A stretch of DNA of 64,000 nt from assembly GCA_028293125.1 (NCBI GenBank), contig JAQGPJ010000005.1:18231-82230 (forward strand), given 5' to 3'. A model generated the notes under the pieces. That model worked only from the letters and a program-made list of their open reading frames with translations, did not search any database and had not been told where the DNA came from. The stretch's first letter is position 1, and each line of letters begins with the position of its first letter. Both the position numbers and the translations under genes were made by a program. Shown one piece after another: positions 18,174-27,165 of this stretch. The DNA comes from Verrucomicrobiales bacterium (GTDB taxonomy: Bacteria > Verrucomicrobiota > Verrucomicrobiia > Verrucomicrobiales > V1-33).

Positions 18174-21100
18174 TGATGATGAAGATGAAGATTCCACGAC
18201 TGTTATTGACGTCCTCCTTTGGACCTGCCCGCCCTCCTGCCGCTGCTTGTGCCGGCCTCATGCTGCTCATGGGCCTGGCCGCCTGCGGGGAGGCCTCGGC
18301 GGAATGGCTGCCACGCGCCATCCCGTCCCAGGCTCCGGCTGCGGTGCCTGCCGCCACGGGCCAGCCCCTCCACTACCGCGCCCATCTGAAGGTCGCTCCG
18401 GGCCTGGTGGACCGGCCGGATGAAAAGGACCTGTGGCGGGAATCGATGACCTTGGCCCTTCAGGATATCCCTGGTCCGTTCGAGGTGTTCCTCAACGGAA
18501 AGAGGATCATCCAATCCGCCGATGTGGGCGCGGAGGCCCCAAAACGCTTCAAGGTCCCCAAGGACATCCTTCAGAAAGAGGTCTTCAACACCCTGGTGAT
18601 CCGGCTGACCGGCCCCGCCGCGGCGCGGGGTCTAACGCACGCTCCCGTCTTCGGCGGCTATCTCGATGAAGTCCGGCTCGACCGTGAGTGGCTCGTCCAG
18701 CAGGGCGGGATCAGCCCGGAGGATCTGCAGCCCGTCGCCGCCAAGCCCGCCACCGCAGCTTACTCGCCGGAGGACTGGCGTCCCGCCAGCACCGTGCTGC
18801 AGGCCACCACCGAGCCCTTCCGCGGCAGGCAGGTCTCCCCGGCGGAGGCCCTGGCGGCTCTGAGGACGGCGGATGATCTGCAGGTGGACAGCCTGCTGCA
18901 CGAGCCGGAGGTTGCGCAGCCCACCCATGTGAGCTTCGACTCCCGGGGGCGCCTGTGGGTTTCCCAATACCGCCAGTATCCCTATCCCGCGGGGTTGAAG
19001 ATGATTTCCCGGGATGCCTACTACCGCGGCAAATATGACCGCATCCCCCCCGCGCCGCCGAACCATGACCGCGGCGCGGACATCATCAGCGTGCATGAGG
19101 ACACGGATGGCGACGGCGTCTATGACCGCCACAAAAACGTCCTCACCGGCCTCAACATGGCGAACTCCGCCGTGCAGGGCCATGGCGGCATCTGGGTGAC
19201 GCATGCCCCCTATCTTCTTTTCTATCCGGATGCGGACGGCGATGATGTGCCGGACCGCGCCCCCGAGGTCCGCCTCGCGGGCTTCGGCATCGAGGACACC
19301 CACAGCTCCGTCAACGGGCTGGCATGGGGCCCGGATGGCTGGCTCTACGGAGCCCAGGGCAGCACCGTCACCAGCCACATCAGCCGCCCCGGCGCCGATG
19401 ATCCGTCCGTCACGCCGCTCTATCTGGAAGGCTGCGGGGTCTGGCGTTACCACCCGGAGACGAAGCAGTTCGAGATCTTCGCGGATGGCAGCGGCAACAC
19501 CTTCGGCCTCCACTTCGATGCCGAGGGCCGGCTCTTCAGCGGCCACAATGGCGGCAGCACCCGCGGCTGGCACCACATCCAGGATGGTCTCTATCTGAAA
19601 CAGGGCATCTCCCCTGACAAGTTCGGCCCAACGACCAATCCCTATTCCTTCGGGGAGCTGCAGCCCATGGATACCAGCCATCCCATCGCGCGCTTCACCC
19701 ACAATATCATCATGATGGAGGGCACGGCCCTTCCAGCGAAATGGAGAGGCCTCATGCTCGGCGCGGATCCCCTGCACTGGAAGCTCACCGCCTCCACCCG
19801 CATCCCCGCCGGCAGCACCTTCACCACCACCGATGTGGACCCGGCGCTGAGCACCGATGATATGACCTTCCGCCCGGTCTATCTCACCCCCTCCCCGGAC
19901 GGCAGTATCACCATCGCGGACTTCCGTGAGGAATACATCGCCCATGGCCAGAACTATCAGGGCCAGATCGATCCGTTCACGGGCCGCATCTACCGCCTCC
20001 GCGGGAAAGATCTGCCGCTGGAGCGCGACATCAACCTCGCCGCCAAAAGCGACGCCGATCTCATCGCCACGCTGGCCCATCCCAACCTTTGGCACCGCCA
20101 GACCGCCGTCCGGCTGCTGTCGGAACGCAGGGCGGGGATCCCGGATGCCCTGGCCCGCATCGCCGCCTCCGGCACGGACGCCCATCCCGCCCTGGAGATT
20201 CTCTGGACCCTGCACCAGACCGGCGCGCTGGATGAGGCCGCCGCCCTGCGGGCCCTCCGGCATGCCTCGCCCATGGTCCGCGCCTGGACCATCCGCCTGG
20301 CGGGGGACGCCCGGAAACTCAGCCCGGAGTTTTATAAGGCAGTCCTGGAGCTGGCGGTCACGGAGCCGGATGCGGAGGTGCGCTCCCAGATCCTTTCCAC
20401 CGCCCGGCGCGTGCCAGGGGACCAAGCCCTGCCGCTGGTGGCGGCCATTCTCACGCGGGACGTGGATGCCAAGGACGCCTTCATCCCCCTCATGGCCTGG
20501 TATGTTCTGGAGTCCCACTGCGGATCCGCCGCGGAGGAGGTCATCGCCCTGTTCGGGCGCCAGCCGGATCTCTGGGGACGCGCCATTGTGCGCTCCCACA
20601 TCACCGCGCGGCTGATGCGCCGCTTTGCCGCGGCGGGCTCCCGTGCGGATCTGCTGCATGCGGCGCGCCTGCTCGCGCTCGCCCCTGCGGCGGAGGACAA
20701 AGCCGCGCTGATGGAGGGCTTCGGCCAGGCCTTCCAAGGCCGCACCCTGCCGGTGCTGCCGCAGGAACTGGCGGAGGCGATGGCCACGATGGGCAAAGGA
20801 TCGCTGCTGCTCCGGCTGCGCCGGCAGGATGCCGCGGCGAAGGATGAGGCCCTCGCCATCCTCGCCAACCCGGCCTCCCCCGCCGCGGACCGTCTCCAGA
20901 TGGTCCGCATCTTCGGAGAGATCCAGCACCCGCCCGCCAGGGACGCCCTCATCAGCATCGCCAAGGCGGCGGATTCCTCCGTGGAGATGGCGAACGGCAG
21001 TCTGGCGGCCCTCACGCTTTACGATGACCCGCGGATCGGCGCGGAGATCGCCGCCGCCCTGCCAGGCCTCCCCCGCGACCGCCGGGATGCGGCGCTGGTC

Positions 21101-21745
21101 CTGCTGGCATCACGCCCCGCCTCCACGCTGGCGCTCCTCTCCGCGGTCGAAACCTCCGCCATCCCGCGGGATGCCCTTTCCAACGACCTCATCGTCCGCC
21201 TGCGGCAGCACCAGGAGGAGGCGGTGAAGTCCAAGGTCGCCGCCCTGTTCCCCGTCAAGACCCCCGCCGCCCGCGAATCCTTCCGCCCGCGGATCGATGA
21301 GGTGAAGCGCATTCTCGCCGCCGCGCCGGGAGATCCCTACCCCGGAGAGGCCCTCTACATGGAGCGCTGCGGCTCTTGCCATATGCTCTTCTTCAAAGGC
21401 GGCAAAATCGGCCCGAACCTCACCACCTACCAGCGGGAGGACCTCGGCACCATGCTGGTCAGCATCGTCGACCCCAACGCCGAGATCCGCGAAGGCTACG
21501 CCAACCACACCGTCACCACCAGGGATGGCCGTATCCTGGGAGGCTTCCTCGCGGACCAGGACAGCAACGTCATCGTGCTCCGAGGCTTCGACGGCAATGA
21601 CACCACCATCCCGCGGGATCAGATCGCCGAGAGCCGGGCCGCCGGATTCAGCCTCATGCCCGAGGGTCTCCTGGAGCACCTCTCCGATGAGCAGCTCCGG
21701 GACCTCTTCGCCTACCTGCGGATTTCCCAGCCGATCTCGAAATGA
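18173..21745 (+). CDS. PVC-type beta-propeller / HEAT / cytochrome c protein (long form)
   Basis: This 1190-residue protein has an N-terminal signal peptide with a run of Met/Lys before the hydrophobic core. Residues ~60-190 form an extra beta-sandwich-like domain (GPFEVFLNGKRIIQS). The propeller follows at ~220-620 (PTHVSFDSRGRLWVSQYRQYPYPAG, GHNGGSTRGWHHIQDG, ITIADFREEYIAHG), then HEAT-like helices (~630-1020). The heme motif CGSCH lies at residues 1066-1070, followed by KIGPNLTTYQREDLGTMLVSIVDPN. It is a paralogue of the preceding gene with a different N-terminus. Together they probably form a periplasmic oxidation module. Other possible start codons occur in the ATGATGATG run. Confidence 0.88.
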   Translation: MMMKMKIPRLLLTSSFGPARPPAAACAGLMLLMGLAACGEASAEWLPRAIPSQAPAAVPAATGQPLHYRAHLKVAPGLVDRPDEKDLWRESMTLALQDIPGPFEVFLNGKRIIQSADVGAEAPKRFKVPKDILQKEVFNTLVIRLTGPAAARGLTHAPVFGGYLDEVRLDREWLVQQGGISPEDLQPVAAKPATAAYSPEDWRPASTVLQATTEPFRGRQVSPAEALAALRTADDLQVDSLLHEPEVAQPTHVSFDSRGRLWVSQYRQYPYPAGLKMISRDAYYRGKYDRIPPAPPNHDRGADIISVHEDTDGDGVYDRHKNVLTGLNMANSAVQGHGGIWVTHAPYLLFYPDADGDDVPDRAPEVRLAGFGIEDTHSSVNGLAWGPDGWLYGAQGSTVTSHISRPGADDPSVTPLYLEGCGVWRYHPETKQFEIFADGSGNTFGLHFDAEGRLFSGHNGGSTRGWHHIQDGLYLKQGISPDKFGPTTNPYSFGELQPMDTSHPIARFTHNIIMMEGTALPAKWRGLMLGADPLHWKLTASTRIPAGSTFTTTDVDPALSTDDMTFRPVYLTPSPDGSITIADFREEYIAHGQNYQGQIDPFTGRIYRLRGKDLPLERDINLAAKSDADLIATLAHPNLWHRQTAVRLLSERRAGIPDALARIAASGTDAHPALEILWTLHQTGALDEAAALRALRHASPMVRAWTIRLAGDARKLSPEFYKAVLELAVTEPDAEVRSQILSTARRVPGDQALPLVAAILTRDVDAKDAFIPLMAWYVLESHCGSAAEEVIALFGRQPDLWGRAIVRSHITARLMRRFAAAGSRADLLHAARLLALAPAAEDKAALMEGFGQAFQGRTLPVLPQELAEAMATMGKGSLLLRLRRQDAAAKDEALAILANPASPAADRLQMVRIFGEIQHPPARDALISIAKAADSSVEMANGSLAALTLYDDPRIGAEIAAALPGLPRDRRDAALVLLASRPASTLALLSAVETSAIPRDALSNDLIVRLRQHQEEAVKSKVAALFPVKTPAARESFRPRIDEVKRILAAAPGDPYPGEALYMERCGSCHMLFFKGGKIGPNLTTYQREDLGTMLVSIVDPNAEIREGYANHTVTTRDGRILGGFLADQDSNVIVLRGFDGNDTTIPRDQIAESRAAGFSLMPEGLLEHLSDEQLRDLFAYLRISQPISK

Positions 21746-21774
21746 TAATATTTTCGTTAATTATTTATAGAAAT

Positions 21775-21854
21775 ACCGGCGGAAGCCGGCTCGATAACCG
21801 GGTAGAACAGGCGTCCCGCCTGTTCTACCCGTTATACAGCCGGCGTTCGCCGGT
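21775..21854. terminator. Large nested palindrome between convergent genes
   Basis: The outer arms ACCGGCGGAAGCCGGCT (21775-21791) and AGCCGGCGTTCGCCGGT (21838-21854) pair. The inner arms GGGTAGAACAGGCG and CGCCTGTTCTACCC pair around TCC. TTTTATT follows on the plus side. The position between the stops at 21745 (+) and 21880 (-) suits a bidirectional terminator. The inner arm sequence also occurs in the inverted-repeat element at 33438-33660. Confidence 0.7.
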
Positions 21855-21879
21855 TTTATTCTATAAAAAGAAAATGCCA

Positions 21880-22911
21880 TCACTTCGCGGCCTCAGCGCG
21901 GGCCTTGTCCATCACTTCCTTCAGCGTGACCGCCGCGCCGCCGCGGCGCTTGCTTTCATCCGCCGCCTCCATGAACGCGTAGATTTCCATGGTCTCCTCC
22001 AGGGTCACCGGTTTCTCCCCGGTGCGGAAGAACTCTCCCACCGCGATCAGCAGCGGCTCGTAGCCATCGAAAGTTCCGATGGCCATCTCGCCCTTGTCGC
22101 CCTTGGCGGTGCCACCGAAGCCCTTGCGGTCCGTGGTGTTGGCCTCACGGAAAATGCCCGTCCTGCCGCCGCTCCACTCACCCGTCACTTCGATCAATCC
22201 ATCCGCAGTGGTTCCACGCTTCACCTGGACGGCGCCTTTGCCCAACACCGTGAAGACCGACTCCACGCCGTGGATGCCATACCAGAAAAGATCCACGTGG
22301 CTCTTCTCCGTCTTGGCCGGGCTGTAGGCGGTCACTTCCTTCACGGTGCCGACTTTTCCGCTGCGGGCCTCCACCGTCCCCTTGCCGAACCGCAGGGCGG
22401 ACGACGTGAAAATCGGCGTGCCGGAAGCGGCAGCCTCATCCACGATCCGCACACAATCCGCCAGCGTGGCTGCGACAGGCTTGTCAATGAAGACCGGCTT
22501 CTTCGATTTAAAGACCGGGCGCACCTGCTCCAGGTGAACCTTGCCGTCATTGGTTTCCAGCAGGACGGCATCCACCATGGGCAGCAGCTCTTCGATGCTC
22601 GACACCATTTGCACGCCCATCTTTTTCACCTCCTCGGTGTATTCCGGGATGTGCTCATAGCTTTCCGGGATGTCCCGGCTGCCCTGCGCATAGGCGGCCA
22701 CCACCTTCAGGCCCGCCAGCTTCGGGGCATCCGCGGGATTCGCCGGCCCCACGTTGAGGATCTTGGTGAAATTCGTCGAATGGCTGGTGTCGAGTCCGAT
22801 GATGCCGATCCGGATTTCCTTGTTGTTGTCCTTGTCCTTCTCCGCCGCGGACGCGAACGGAGCCACCAGCAGGGCGCACAGTCCCGCGATTTTCCATGGT
22901 TTTATAGTCAT
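21880..22911 (-). CDS. Secreted Gfo/Idh/MocA-family oxidoreductase
   Basis: This 343-residue protein has a signal peptide (MTIKPWKIAGLCALLVAPFASA). The Rossmann start is IRIGIIGLDTSHSTNF, a variant of GxGxxG seen in exported MocA-like proteins. The family lysine motif is present as KSKKPVFIDKPVAATLADC. The substrate is probably a sugar or inositol-type polyol. Exported members are thought to use tightly bound NAD(P). The gene lies 11 bases downstream of the second ceramidase-like gene on the same strand and is convergent to the cytochrome operon. Confidence 0.8.
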   Translation of the reverse strand: MTIKPWKIAGLCALLVAPFASAAEKDKDNNKEIRIGIIGLDTSHSTNFTKILNVGPANPADAPKLAGLKVVAAYAQGSRDIPESYEHIPEYTEEVKKMGVQMVSSIEELLPMVDAVLLETNDGKVHLEQVRPVFKSKKPVFIDKPVAATLADCVRIVDEAAASGTPIFTSSALRFGKGTVEARSGKVGTVKEVTAYSPAKTEKSHVDLFWYGIHGVESVFTVLGKGAVQVKRGTTADGLIEVTGEWSGGRTGIFREANTTDRKGFGGTAKGDKGEMAIGTFDGYEPLLIAVGEFFRTGEKPVTLEETMEIYAFMEAADESKRRGGAAVTLKEVMDKARAEAAK

Positions 22912-22922
22912 ATTTCAAAGTG

Positions 22923-24359
22923 TCAGGGTTTGGCCGATCCGGCCATGTCGAGAACCGCCTCCAGCATCCCGCCGGCCGCCTTCGGCTCTAGGTAATTGGT
23001 GCCCGGCCACGTTTCATAACCGCCCAGATCCAGCTGGCGCGGGGGAGGCAGGTAGCCCAGGTAATCGTGCGCGATGCTGACGAGGAACGATTGTGGCAAG
23101 GGTGCCCGCTTTTTGAATTCCAGGCCCGTCTCCGCGAACACCTCCCCGGGCATGGTCCCGATGCCGATGTCCCCGATGCGGAGGTATTGCAGCGGCGCCT
23201 GCACGGTCTGCTCCGCCCTGCGGATGGCGAGCACCCGCTCCGCATAGACTTTGGGAAGATCCACGGCTCCCGCCGGAATCTCCTTCTTCGAGGTCTCTTC
23301 CGCCCAGGCGAGGAGTTCCGCATCCATCGGCTTCCGCAGCAGGGGCAACACCCTGAAGCGGGCATCCACACTCAGCCCCTTTTTCCACTCCACAGTTCCC
23401 AGCGCGCCGTTCACCTTCTCCGCCACATCCCGGCCCACGACCCTCATCTTCTCATAGGGGCCGTACGCCGGGCCGCCTCCGCGGAAATTGATGTTATTGA
23501 TGTCGCCGCTGGTGCCGTTCGCCAGCATCGCCACAAAGGCGGGCGCGGCCGGACTTGGGGGCTCCGGCTGCATCTTTTTGAGCTCCTCGCTGAACACCGC
23601 GAAGTAGTCCGCGGAAACGTCCCCATACGCCCCCCCGCCGATGTAGTGCAGGGAATACGCGGCGAACAGGGAGATCAGGCGGCCGCCCGGCTCGCGGAAG
23701 GCCACGAACGAAAGCGTGGGATCCGTGGGGCCCACGGGCTCCACCAGATCCGGATTTCCGACCGGCGGGTTCATCCTGGCCTTGTCGATCTTTCCGAACG
23801 GATTCGGGGACATGGTCCCCTCCTTCATCGACCATCGGCGGTTGAACACGTGCTCGGGGATATCCACCTTGCCGAAGGCGGCTTCCGCGGGGCGCAGCCG
23901 CCGGTCCGCCATGGCCACCGCGTCCGCCACCCGGTGGGCCACGAATTTTTGATAGTCGGTCAGCCCCTCCCGCTGTTCGTGAGGGTTGCCCAGCGCATCC
24001 CCGCCGGAGTGGGTGTGGGTGGCGGTCACCAGCACATGCTCCTTGGGGATGCCGGTTATCTCCTCGATCCGCCGGCGCGCCTCCTCGGAGACCATGCCCC
24101 GGAAGCCCAGCAGATCGCACACCGCCATCGCCACTTTTTTCTTCCCGTCATCCACCACCACGGCTCTGACATGCAGCTCATCGTGCACATTCGACGCCAG
24201 CATCTCGCCGAAGTTCCCGATGACCGGAATCCCCAGCGGCGGCGTGATGTTCGTCATGGCGGCGCCCGCCCGGAGTTCCTGGGCATACGCCGGCACCGGG
24301 GCCGCGGCCAAAACCGTCAGGGCCGCAGTCAGGGCAAGGAGAGCAGGGATGGATTTCAT
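22923..24359 (-). CDS. Secreted neutral/alkaline ceramidase-like protein, second copy
   Basis: This 478-residue protein has the signal peptide MKSIPALLALTAALTVLAAAPVPAYA. The mature domain starts RAGAAMTNITPPLGIPV. The metal motif is VLVTATHTHSGGDALG (about residue 111), and SLHYIGGGAYGDVSADY provides a second conserved His. It has the same fold family as the gene at 13526 but is clearly divergent. It is upstream of, and almost adjacent to, the MocA oxidoreductase, so the two are probably co-transcribed. Hydrolysis followed by oxidation of the released polyol or amine is a reasonable guess. Confidence 0.8.
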   Translation of the reverse strand: MKSIPALLALTAALTVLAAAPVPAYAQELRAGAAMTNITPPLGIPVIGNFGEMLASNVHDELHVRAVVVDDGKKKVAMAVCDLLGFRGMVSEEARRRIEEITGIPKEHVLVTATHTHSGGDALGNPHEQREGLTDYQKFVAHRVADAVAMADRRLRPAEAAFGKVDIPEHVFNRRWSMKEGTMSPNPFGKIDKARMNPPVGNPDLVEPVGPTDPTLSFVAFREPGGRLISLFAAYSLHYIGGGAYGDVSADYFAVFSEELKKMQPEPPSPAAPAFVAMLANGTSGDINNINFRGGGPAYGPYEKMRVVGRDVAEKVNGALGTVEWKKGLSVDARFRVLPLLRKPMDAELLAWAEETSKKEIPAGAVDLPKVYAERVLAIRRAEQTVQAPLQYLRIGDIGIGTMPGEVFAETGLEFKKRAPLPQSFLVSIAHDYLGYLPPPRQLDLGGYETWPGTNYLEPKAAGGMLEAVLDMAGSAKP

Positions 24360-24462
24360 GGGTCAAGAAGGAGGGGGTCGGCACCGCTGCCGCGATGTCC
24401 CTCCAGGATACCCAGGGAAACGCCTTTTCCTTTCGGGGTCCCGCCATGGCCTCCCCCGCTGT

Positions 24463-25305
24463 TCAGCCCTCCATCCCGCTAGCGTGTCCCGGATTCCGGC
24501 TGGCCAAGGAGCGGCGGCCCCGGCCCATGAGCAGGCAGCCCGCCGCCAGGATCAGCCCCGAGGCGGTGGAGGGCTCCGGCACGGCGTAAAGGGTTTCATT
24601 GATATTGAAACCGCCCGTGTATTCAAACACCCGCGCCTCGGAGATGACGCCGTTGAATGCCCGGAAATCCCCCGATCCCACGCTGCCGGCCCCCAGGCGG
24701 ATGCCGGGAGCGGGATCATAGGCGGCGGTTCCAAAGCTGGTGACCTGCACGCCGTCCACCCAAAGCTGCCAGCCGGCGGCGTCCCGCACCGCCGCCAGAT
24801 GCTGGGTCTGCCCCACGGCCACGGGATTGGCGCCATTGGTGATGGCGACGTTTGACCGGTGAATGGCCCAGGCACCGCCGCCAAAGGTCTCCAAAAGGAT
24901 TCCGTCCTGGCCGCCGCCAATCTCCAGAACCCCCAGCTCCTGATTGGGGGACGGCAGCACATCGATGCGCACGATGGCCTCGATCCCCCACTGCGCGGTA
25001 TTGGTCACCCCCACATCACCCGTGCCGGAGTAATATTCCGTGGCCAGCACATTGTGCGCGCTGTTCTGGTTATTGAACTTCACGCCGGTGCCGCCGCCGA
25101 GGGTTTCGTAAACAGGCGTGCCTGTCAGGGACAGATCCAGATTCCCGACGGTGTCCACCAGAGTGGCCGCCGCAGTCTGTCCCGGGACGCCGTTTTCCTC
25201 ATCCCCCATGGACCAGGAATGCAGCACCGTGAGGGCTGCGGAGGCGGAGGAGGCGGAAAGCGCGAGGCAGAGCGCGCCGGTGAGGAGCAATGGGCATGAA
25301 TTCAT
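24463..25305 (-). CDS. LamG-like PEP-CTERM sorted surface protein
   Basis: The start at 25305 (MNSCPLLLTGALCLALSASSASA) gives a normal signal peptide; an upstream Met at 25347 does not. Residues ~25-245 resemble a concanavalin-A/LamG domain (VLHSWSMGDEENGVPGQT, WQLWVDGVQVTSFG, FNGVISEARVFEYTGGF). The C-terminus has the sorting signal VPEPSTASGLILAAGCLLMGRGRR. About 15 further residues follow the basic cluster, longer than usual. It would be exported and handled by an exosortase encoded elsewhere. Confidence 0.8.
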   Translation of the reverse strand: MNSCPLLLTGALCLALSASSASAALTVLHSWSMGDEENGVPGQTAAATLVDTVGNLDLSLTGTPVYETLGGGTGVKFNNQNSAHNVLATEYYSGTGDVGVTNTAQWGIEAIVRIDVLPSPNQELGVLEIGGGQDGILLETFGGGAWAIHRSNVAITNGANPVAVGQTQHLAAVRDAAGWQLWVDGVQVTSFGTAAYDPAPGIRLGAGSVGSGDFRAFNGVISEARVFEYTGGFNINETLYAVPEPSTASGLILAAGCLLMGRGRRSLASRNPGHASGMEG

Positions 25306-25463
25306 GGATATCAAATTAAAGAGGCGGGATGGCCATGCGCGAGACAATTTTTCATAAAATGAAATGAAATAATCAATCCGCTTTATTGATGCTTCCGTCC
25401 GTTCACCGCTGGCCGATACTCTCTGCCCGGCAATCCTGACACTGGGATTTTTGGGGGCTGCCT

Positions 25464-25595
25464 TGGATGGACTGAGTGGATGGGGTGCACGGGATGGACG
25501 GGATGGAATGAGTGGACTCCGAGGCCCTTGGCCGGAGCACGGAGGGCCTGCCGCTGAACTCTAAACTCTGAAAACTGAAAACTCCTCCCTCCGCT
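25464..25595. repeat. Intergenic modular repeat array 3
   Basis: It starts with nonamers TGGACTGAGTGGATGGG and GGGATGGACGGGATGGA, then a GC-rich core with GGAGCACGGAGGGCCTGCCG, then CTGAACTCTAAACTCTGAAAACTGAAAACT and the pyrimidine tract CCTCCCTCCGC. It sits just upstream of the topoisomerase gene. It lies between divergently transcribed genes. Confidence 0.7.
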
Positions 25596-25645
25596 TTCCA
25601 TCGTTGAATTCACAGGGCCGGAAAAAAGGACAGTGCCCGGATGAA

Positions 25646-27103
25646 ATGAAAAAACCCTTCCCCATGCCGCACCGAAAAAAGGCCCGCGCAGGCGGGATGA
25701 CTCCCGGAACCGCTGCCGGCTCCGGCAGTCTCCGTCCTGTCAAACCCAAGCCCGAAGCAGCCCAGGCCGCCACCGCCGCCGCCGCAGCAGCAGCCGTCGC
25801 CACTGTCACCGCCGCCGATCCAAAAGCCGTGGCCAAAGCCGCCATCCTGCCGGAGCTGAAGGCACGGCATCTCGTCTTCAGCCATGACGGCATGCCGGGC
25901 TACCGTCGGCAGCGGCAGGGAAAGGGATTCCGTTTTCTGCTGCCGGGCAGCGGCGGCGGGGGAACGCTGCGGGATGCGGAGGAGCGGCGGCGCATCCTGT
26001 CGCTGGCTATCCCGCCCGCATGGCGGGAGGTGTGGATTTGCACGCACCCCCAAGGGCACCTGCAGGCCACCGGCGTGGATGAAAAGGGCCGCAAGCAATA
26101 CCGTTATCATGCCCAGTGGGCGGAGCTGAGCGCGGACCGGAAGTTCACCGGCATCGCGGACTTTGCCCGTGCCCTGCCGGCGCTGCGGGGGCGCGTGGCC
26201 GCGGCCCTGGCGGCGGAGGGATTTGAAAAGGAGCGCATCGTGGCCGGCATTGTGGGCCTGCTGGACCACACCGGCTACCGCATCGGCAACCGGCGCTACG
26301 CCAGCGAAAACCGCAGCTACGGCCTGGTGTCGCTGCTCAGCCGGCACTTGGTGGAGGAGGACGGCCAGTGGGTCCTGCGCTTCCGGGGGAAATCCGGCCA
26401 ATGGCACCGTGCGGAAGTGCGCAACGCCCGCCTGATGAAACTGGTGGCCGAGCTGCACGAACTGCCGGGCCAGCATCTCTTCCGCTATGAGCGGGCCCCG
26501 GGGCAGTGGAGCGACATCGACACCGGGGATGTGAACGCGTGGCTGAAGGAGGCCGGTGGCGGAGATTTCACCGCCAAGCAGTTCCGCACCTGGCGGGCCA
26601 CGGTGCTGTGCGCCCGGGAGCTGGCGCGCCTGCCCATGCCGGTGGCTGTGGCTGTGGCTGCGTCCGCCTCTGTTTCCGCCTTGGAGGCGGTGTCTGTGCC
26701 CGTGCCTGTGCCGGCGGATGAAGCCGGAGCCAGTGCCGAAGTTGGAGCTGGAGCTGGAGTCGATGCCAATGCCAATGCCGGAGCCAGCAGTGGAACCAAG
26801 CCCAAAGGGGGCGCTGGCACCTCCGCGGCGGCGCTGCGGTCCGCGGAGCTGGCGGCGGTCCGCGCCACGGCGGCGCGCCTGCACCACACCCCGGCGGTCT
26901 GCCGGCAGTATTATCTGCACCCGGCAGTCATGGCGGCTTTCCGCTCCGGCAGCCTGCACCGCGTGATGCAGGGCCGCCCGCCCAAGTTCCCTGCCGGCGA
27001 CCGCGCCGGCCTGCTGCGTGCGGACGAGCGCCGGGTGCTGTGGCTGATCGAGCAGGCGGGGCAGGGCCACGCCGCGCGTGGAAAGCGCGGGACGCGTGGT
27101 TAG
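25646..27103 (+). CDS. DNA topoisomerase IB (poxvirus/bacterial type) with low-complexity insert
   Basis: The ATG at 25646 (MKKPFPMPHRKK) is preferred over a TTG at 25604. Catalytic motifs of bacterial TopIB are all present: GYRIGNRRYA (Arg), RFRGKSG (Lys), KQFRTWRA (Arg), RLHHTPAVCRQYYLHP (His, and the nucleophile Tyr). An Ala-rich N-terminal tail precedes IPPAWREVWICTHPQGHLQATG. Between KQFRTWRATVLCAREL and the active-site tyrosine segment there is an added ~65 residues rich in Ala/Val/Gly, encoded by degenerate hexamers. It should relax supercoils through a 3'-phosphotyrosine intermediate. The insert lies where a linker occurs, so activity is plausible. Confidence 0.88.
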   Translation: MKKPFPMPHRKKARAGGMTPGTAAGSGSLRPVKPKPEAAQAATAAAAAAAVATVTAADPKAVAKAAILPELKARHLVFSHDGMPGYRRQRQGKGFRFLLPGSGGGGTLRDAEERRRILSLAIPPAWREVWICTHPQGHLQATGVDEKGRKQYRYHAQWAELSADRKFTGIADFARALPALRGRVAAALAAEGFEKERIVAGIVGLLDHTGYRIGNRRYASENRSYGLVSLLSRHLVEEDGQWVLRFRGKSGQWHRAEVRNARLMKLVAELHELPGQHLFRYERAPGQWSDIDTGDVNAWLKEAGGGDFTAKQFRTWRATVLCARELARLPMPVAVAVAASASVSALEAVSVPVPVPADEAGASAEVGAGAGVDANANAGASSGTKPKGGAGTSAAALRSAELAAVRATAARLHHTPAVCRQYYLHPAVMAAFRSGSLHRVMQGRPPKFPAGDRAGLLRADERRVLWLIEQAGQGHAARGKRGTRG

Positions 27104-27113
27104 ACGAAGTGGA

Positions 27114-27165
27114 CCCGGTGATGGGATCACAGCCGGCGCACGCCGGGCGTTCGGTCCTCACCGGG
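27114..27165. terminator. Hairpin between convergent genes
   Basis: CCCGGTGA (27114-27121) pairs with TCACCGGG (27158-27165), with a second small CCGGCG/CGCCGG hairpin inside. The right arm overlaps the stop codon of the minus-strand gene. No U-tract is present, so intrinsic termination is uncertain. Confidence 0.4.
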
